Shown here: in pieces, positions 5,374-6,853 of the stretch
How the letters are laid out: the number at the start of each line of letters is the position of its first letter
Numbering within the stretch: position 1 is the first letter of the stretch
Made by a program: the position numbers and the translations under genes
NCBI GenBank assembly: GCA_002687175.1
Contig: NYZP01000004.1
Location: 1-6,853 of the forward strand
Direction of reading: 5' to 3'
Length of the DNA: 6,853 nucleotides
Source: Parcubacteria group bacterium
GTDB taxonomy: Bacteria; Patescibacteria; ABY1; Buchananbacterales; UBA6539
Notes under the pieces: model-generated
The model's database searches: none
Told to the model about the DNA's origin: nothing
The model's input: the letters and a program-made list of their open reading frames with translations, nothing else

Positions 5374-6328
5374 ATTTAAATTTTTATTGTTAGTACTTTT
5401 GCTAATTCCGCTAGCTAGTGCTGAAACCACTGTAGAAATTGACGCTTCCTTAAGCTTAATTAAGATTGAAGGTACTTGTAAAGCTAATAATTTACCAGCT
5501 GCAAATCTTCCCGTTGGCATGCAGGCTAGTGATGGTGTAAGTAGTGTGTGGTTTAACGAGGTGAAAACAGATGCTTTAGGAAAATTCTCTGCGCAATTCG
5601 TTCCTCCGGTCAAAGATCTTACAGTTTACGTTGCTTGCGAGGGAGATGTTGCTATCCCTAAAAGTACCAGTTTCACTGTACCTGAAGTTGTTTCTACAAA
5701 ACAAACTGGAGGAGGCGGTTCATGTCAATCCGTTTGGGATTGTGGTGCCTGGAGCTTCTGTAACAAAGATTTACAACAAACCAGAACTTGTACTGACAGT
5801 AAACATTGTAACGTACCTAAAAATAAACCGAATGAAACTCAATCTTGTTTGGCTTGTGAGGAATCCTGGATTTGTAATAATTTTCAGAATTGTGCTGACG
5901 GAAAATCATATTGTACAAATGTAATAGATGAACATGCCTGTGGTACAGCCAAATTGAAACCATCTCCAAAGGCTCAATGTAAAGATGGGACCAAAGGATA
6001 CGTAGCTCCTGCTCCTGCAAAACCTCCTAAAACTACGCCCCCAACTATACAAAAACCAGCACCTAGTTTCTGGGATCAATACATGTTATGGATAATTTTA
6101 ATACCTAGTGTGATTTTATTAATCATTATCATTGTATTATTAATCTTACACTTCAGAAAACCACATGTGGTATATAATCTAAATGAATTGGAAGATTGGA
6201 TTAAACTGGAAAGAAATGCTGGCACTGGTGATGTTGACATCAGAAAAATTTTACATGATCAAACTGGCTGGAAAGAGAAAGATATAAATGATGCATTTGG
6301 TGCGTTAAATAAAAATGAAAAAAAATAA
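5366..6328 (+). CDS. Type I membrane protein: TTR-like and TSP1-like ectodomain, TM, small cytoplasmic domain
   Basis: A 320-residue protein. Residues 1-19 are a Sec signal peptide ending A-S-A before Glu20. Residues 20-105 form a beta domain of the Ig or transthyretin-like kind, with D-A-L-G-K-F-S-A-Q-F (69-78) as the typical 'D-x-x-G-x-F' strand. After a GGGG linker, 120-161 carries W-D-C-G-A-W-S-x-x-C and Q-Q-T-R-T-C, a thrombospondin type 1-like module common in DPANN proteins. A degenerate second copy (164-205) has W-I-C-N-N-F-Q-N-C. A Pro/Lys/Thr-rich stalk (212-234), a membrane helix (about 239-262) and a basic stop-transfer sequence H-F-R-K follow. The cytoplasmic tail (270-316) has L-E-D-W-I, D-I-R-K-I-L and T-G-W-K-E-K-D-I, matching a small helical domain recurrent in archaeal membrane proteins. 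The ATG at 5366 puts the signal peptide at the N-terminus; it overlaps gene 4 by 8 nt. It is the only cluster member visible here with a substantial cytoplasmic domain. Confidence 0.9.
   Translation: MVKFKFLLLVLLLIPLASAETTVEIDASLSLIKIEGTCKANNLPAANLPVGMQASDGVSSVWFNEVKTDALGKFSAQFVPPVKDLTVYVACEGDVAIPKSTSFTVPEVVSTKQTGGGGSCQSVWDCGAWSFCNKDLQQTRTCTDSKHCNVPKNKPNETQSCLACEESWICNNFQNCADGKSYCTNVIDEHACGTAKLKPSPKAQCKDGTKGYVAPAPAKPPKTTPPTIQKPAPSFWDQYMLWIILIPSVILLIIIIVLLILHFRKPHVVYNLNELEDWIKLERNAGTGDVDIRKILHDQTGWKEKDINDAFGALNKNEKK
6080..6151 (+). other. Transmembrane helix of gene 5
   Basis: Residues about 239-262 are almost wholly Leu, Ile and Val, flanked by a Pro/Lys-rich stalk on the N-terminal side and H-F-R-K on the C-terminal side. 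Together with the signal peptide this gives an outside-N, inside-C topology. Confidence 0.9.
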
Positions 6329-6853
6329 ATTGGGAAAAAAAGAATGGATTATTCTAAGTGTAGCTGTATTAGCTTTATTAGTATTCGTTATATTGATATT
6401 TAGTAAAGGAGCCTTTGTTGGAAAAGCTACAGCAACAGGTTTGCCTTTGGATAAATTACTTGCTTATTATGATTTTGATCTCGTTGCTGATAATAAAGCT
6501 CCGGAATATATGAATCAGTTGGATACTACCTTATATAACTACCAAATACTTGGAGAATCCATAAATAAGAAAAGTGTAAAGTTTCCTGACACAGATGGTT
6601 ACGGGGAGATCTATGATCCTGCCAAGAAATTAGATCCTACTGGTAACAATTTTGCTATTTCAGTTTGGGTGAAACTTGAGGGTTTGGCTTTACCTCAATT
6701 TATTTACGATGCTCGTGGCGTGAAGACAAATGCAGCCGGTGCCTTAGTTGGAGATGAAACTAAGGGGTTTTCTATGGTAAAAATGGCCAATGGAAAGATT
6801 AGGTTGGTAATTGGTGATGGTACCATTACTAAGACCTTGGAATCTACTGTGTC
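6315..6853 (+). CDS. Membrane-anchored LamG-like (concanavalin A-fold) protein (3' partial)
   Basis: An open frame of 179 codons runs off the window end. The N-terminus is Lys-rich (M-K-K-N-K-L-G-K-K), then a hydrophobic helix (11-29) and FSKGAFVGKA (29-38), the signature of genes 2 and 4 with one extra residue. From residue 47 the sequence fits a LamG/Laminin_G_3 lectin domain: L-L-A-Y-Y-D-F-D (48-55), then K-S-V-K-F-P-D-T-D-G-Y-G-E-I, then F-A-I-S-V-W-V-K (about 115-122), and G-x-I-R-L-V-I-G-D-G near the end. These are the usual 'lvayypFd', 'fdG..dyi' and 'ftisaWvk' landmarks. Such domains usually bind carbohydrate or protein. The start overlaps gene 5 by 14 nt and is the only in-frame ATG before the helix. 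A GGTG at 6299-6302 is a possible but distant (12 nt) SD. Only the first domain is visible; more may follow. Confidence 0.88.
   Translation, partial: MKKNKLGKKEWIILSVAVLALLVFVILIFSKGAFVGKATATGLPLDKLLAYYDFDLVADNKAPEYMNQLDTTLYNYQILGESINKKSVKFPDTDGYGEIYDPAKKLDPTGNNFAISVWVKLEGLALPQFIYDARGVKTNAAGALVGDETKGFSMVKMANGKIRLVIGDGTITKTLESTV
6399..6428 (+). other. F-S-K-G-A-F-V-G-K-A membrane-proximal motif, gene 6
   Basis: Residues 29-38 follow the N-terminal helix. The core F-V-G-K-A is identical to genes 2 and 4; the spacer after F-S is one residue longer and Lys replaces Asp. Confidence 0.75.

Overview
The window is a protein-coding stretch from an AT-rich genome, most likely a DPANN archaeon of the Woesearchaeota/Pacearchaeota kind. 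This rests on several things. Arginine is mostly AGA/AGG. An archaeal-type TATA element precedes the second gene. Several architectures are ones I associate with DPANN surface proteins: a Cys-rich domain opening with C-T-D-T-D, a W-x-C-G-x-W-S-x-x-C module, and a cytoplasmic tail ending in a GW-containing helical domain. The lineage is inferred from style, not from a marker gene.

Layout: six genes, all on the plus strand, fill almost all of the window. Gene 1 (1-870, 5' end outside) is an array of Cys-bracketed 'CTDP...NYNP...DGSC' modules ending in one dockerin-like EF-hand loop. A 50-nt gap with a TATA-like element follows. Gene 2 (921-2297) has a membrane anchor, a cohesin-like domain, Cys modules and two dockerin-like repeats. 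Gene 3 (2313-4094) is a Sec-exported protein with a cohesin-like domain, many Cys modules, an Ig-like domain and an amphipathic C-terminal helix. Gene 4 (4096-5373) has a membrane anchor, a cohesin-like domain, acidic Ca-loop motifs and an Ig-like domain. Gene 5 (5366-6328) is a type I membrane protein with a small cytoplasmic domain. Gene 6 (6315 to the window end) has a membrane anchor and a LamG-like lectin domain. Genes 2 to 6 are spaced by +15, +1, -8 and -14 nt, so they are probably one operon.

How they may work together: every product looks exported or membrane-anchored, with Cys-rich extracellular domains. Three proteins carry related cohesin-like domains and two carry dockerin-like repeats, which suggests a calcium- and disulfide-stabilised cell-surface assembly with a carbohydrate-binding LamG partner. 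Genes 2, 4 and 6 share a striking N-terminal signature: a hydrophobic helix followed by F-S-[DK]-x(1,2)-F-V-G-K-A. It may be a lineage-specific export, processing or anchoring signal. No enzyme is visible. The cluster looks structural or adhesive, for attachment, a surface layer or host contact, but that is inference.

No RNA genes, mobile elements, CRISPR arrays or clear terminators were seen, and no stretch over 300 bases lacks a gene. Domain calls were made by eye and need profile searches.
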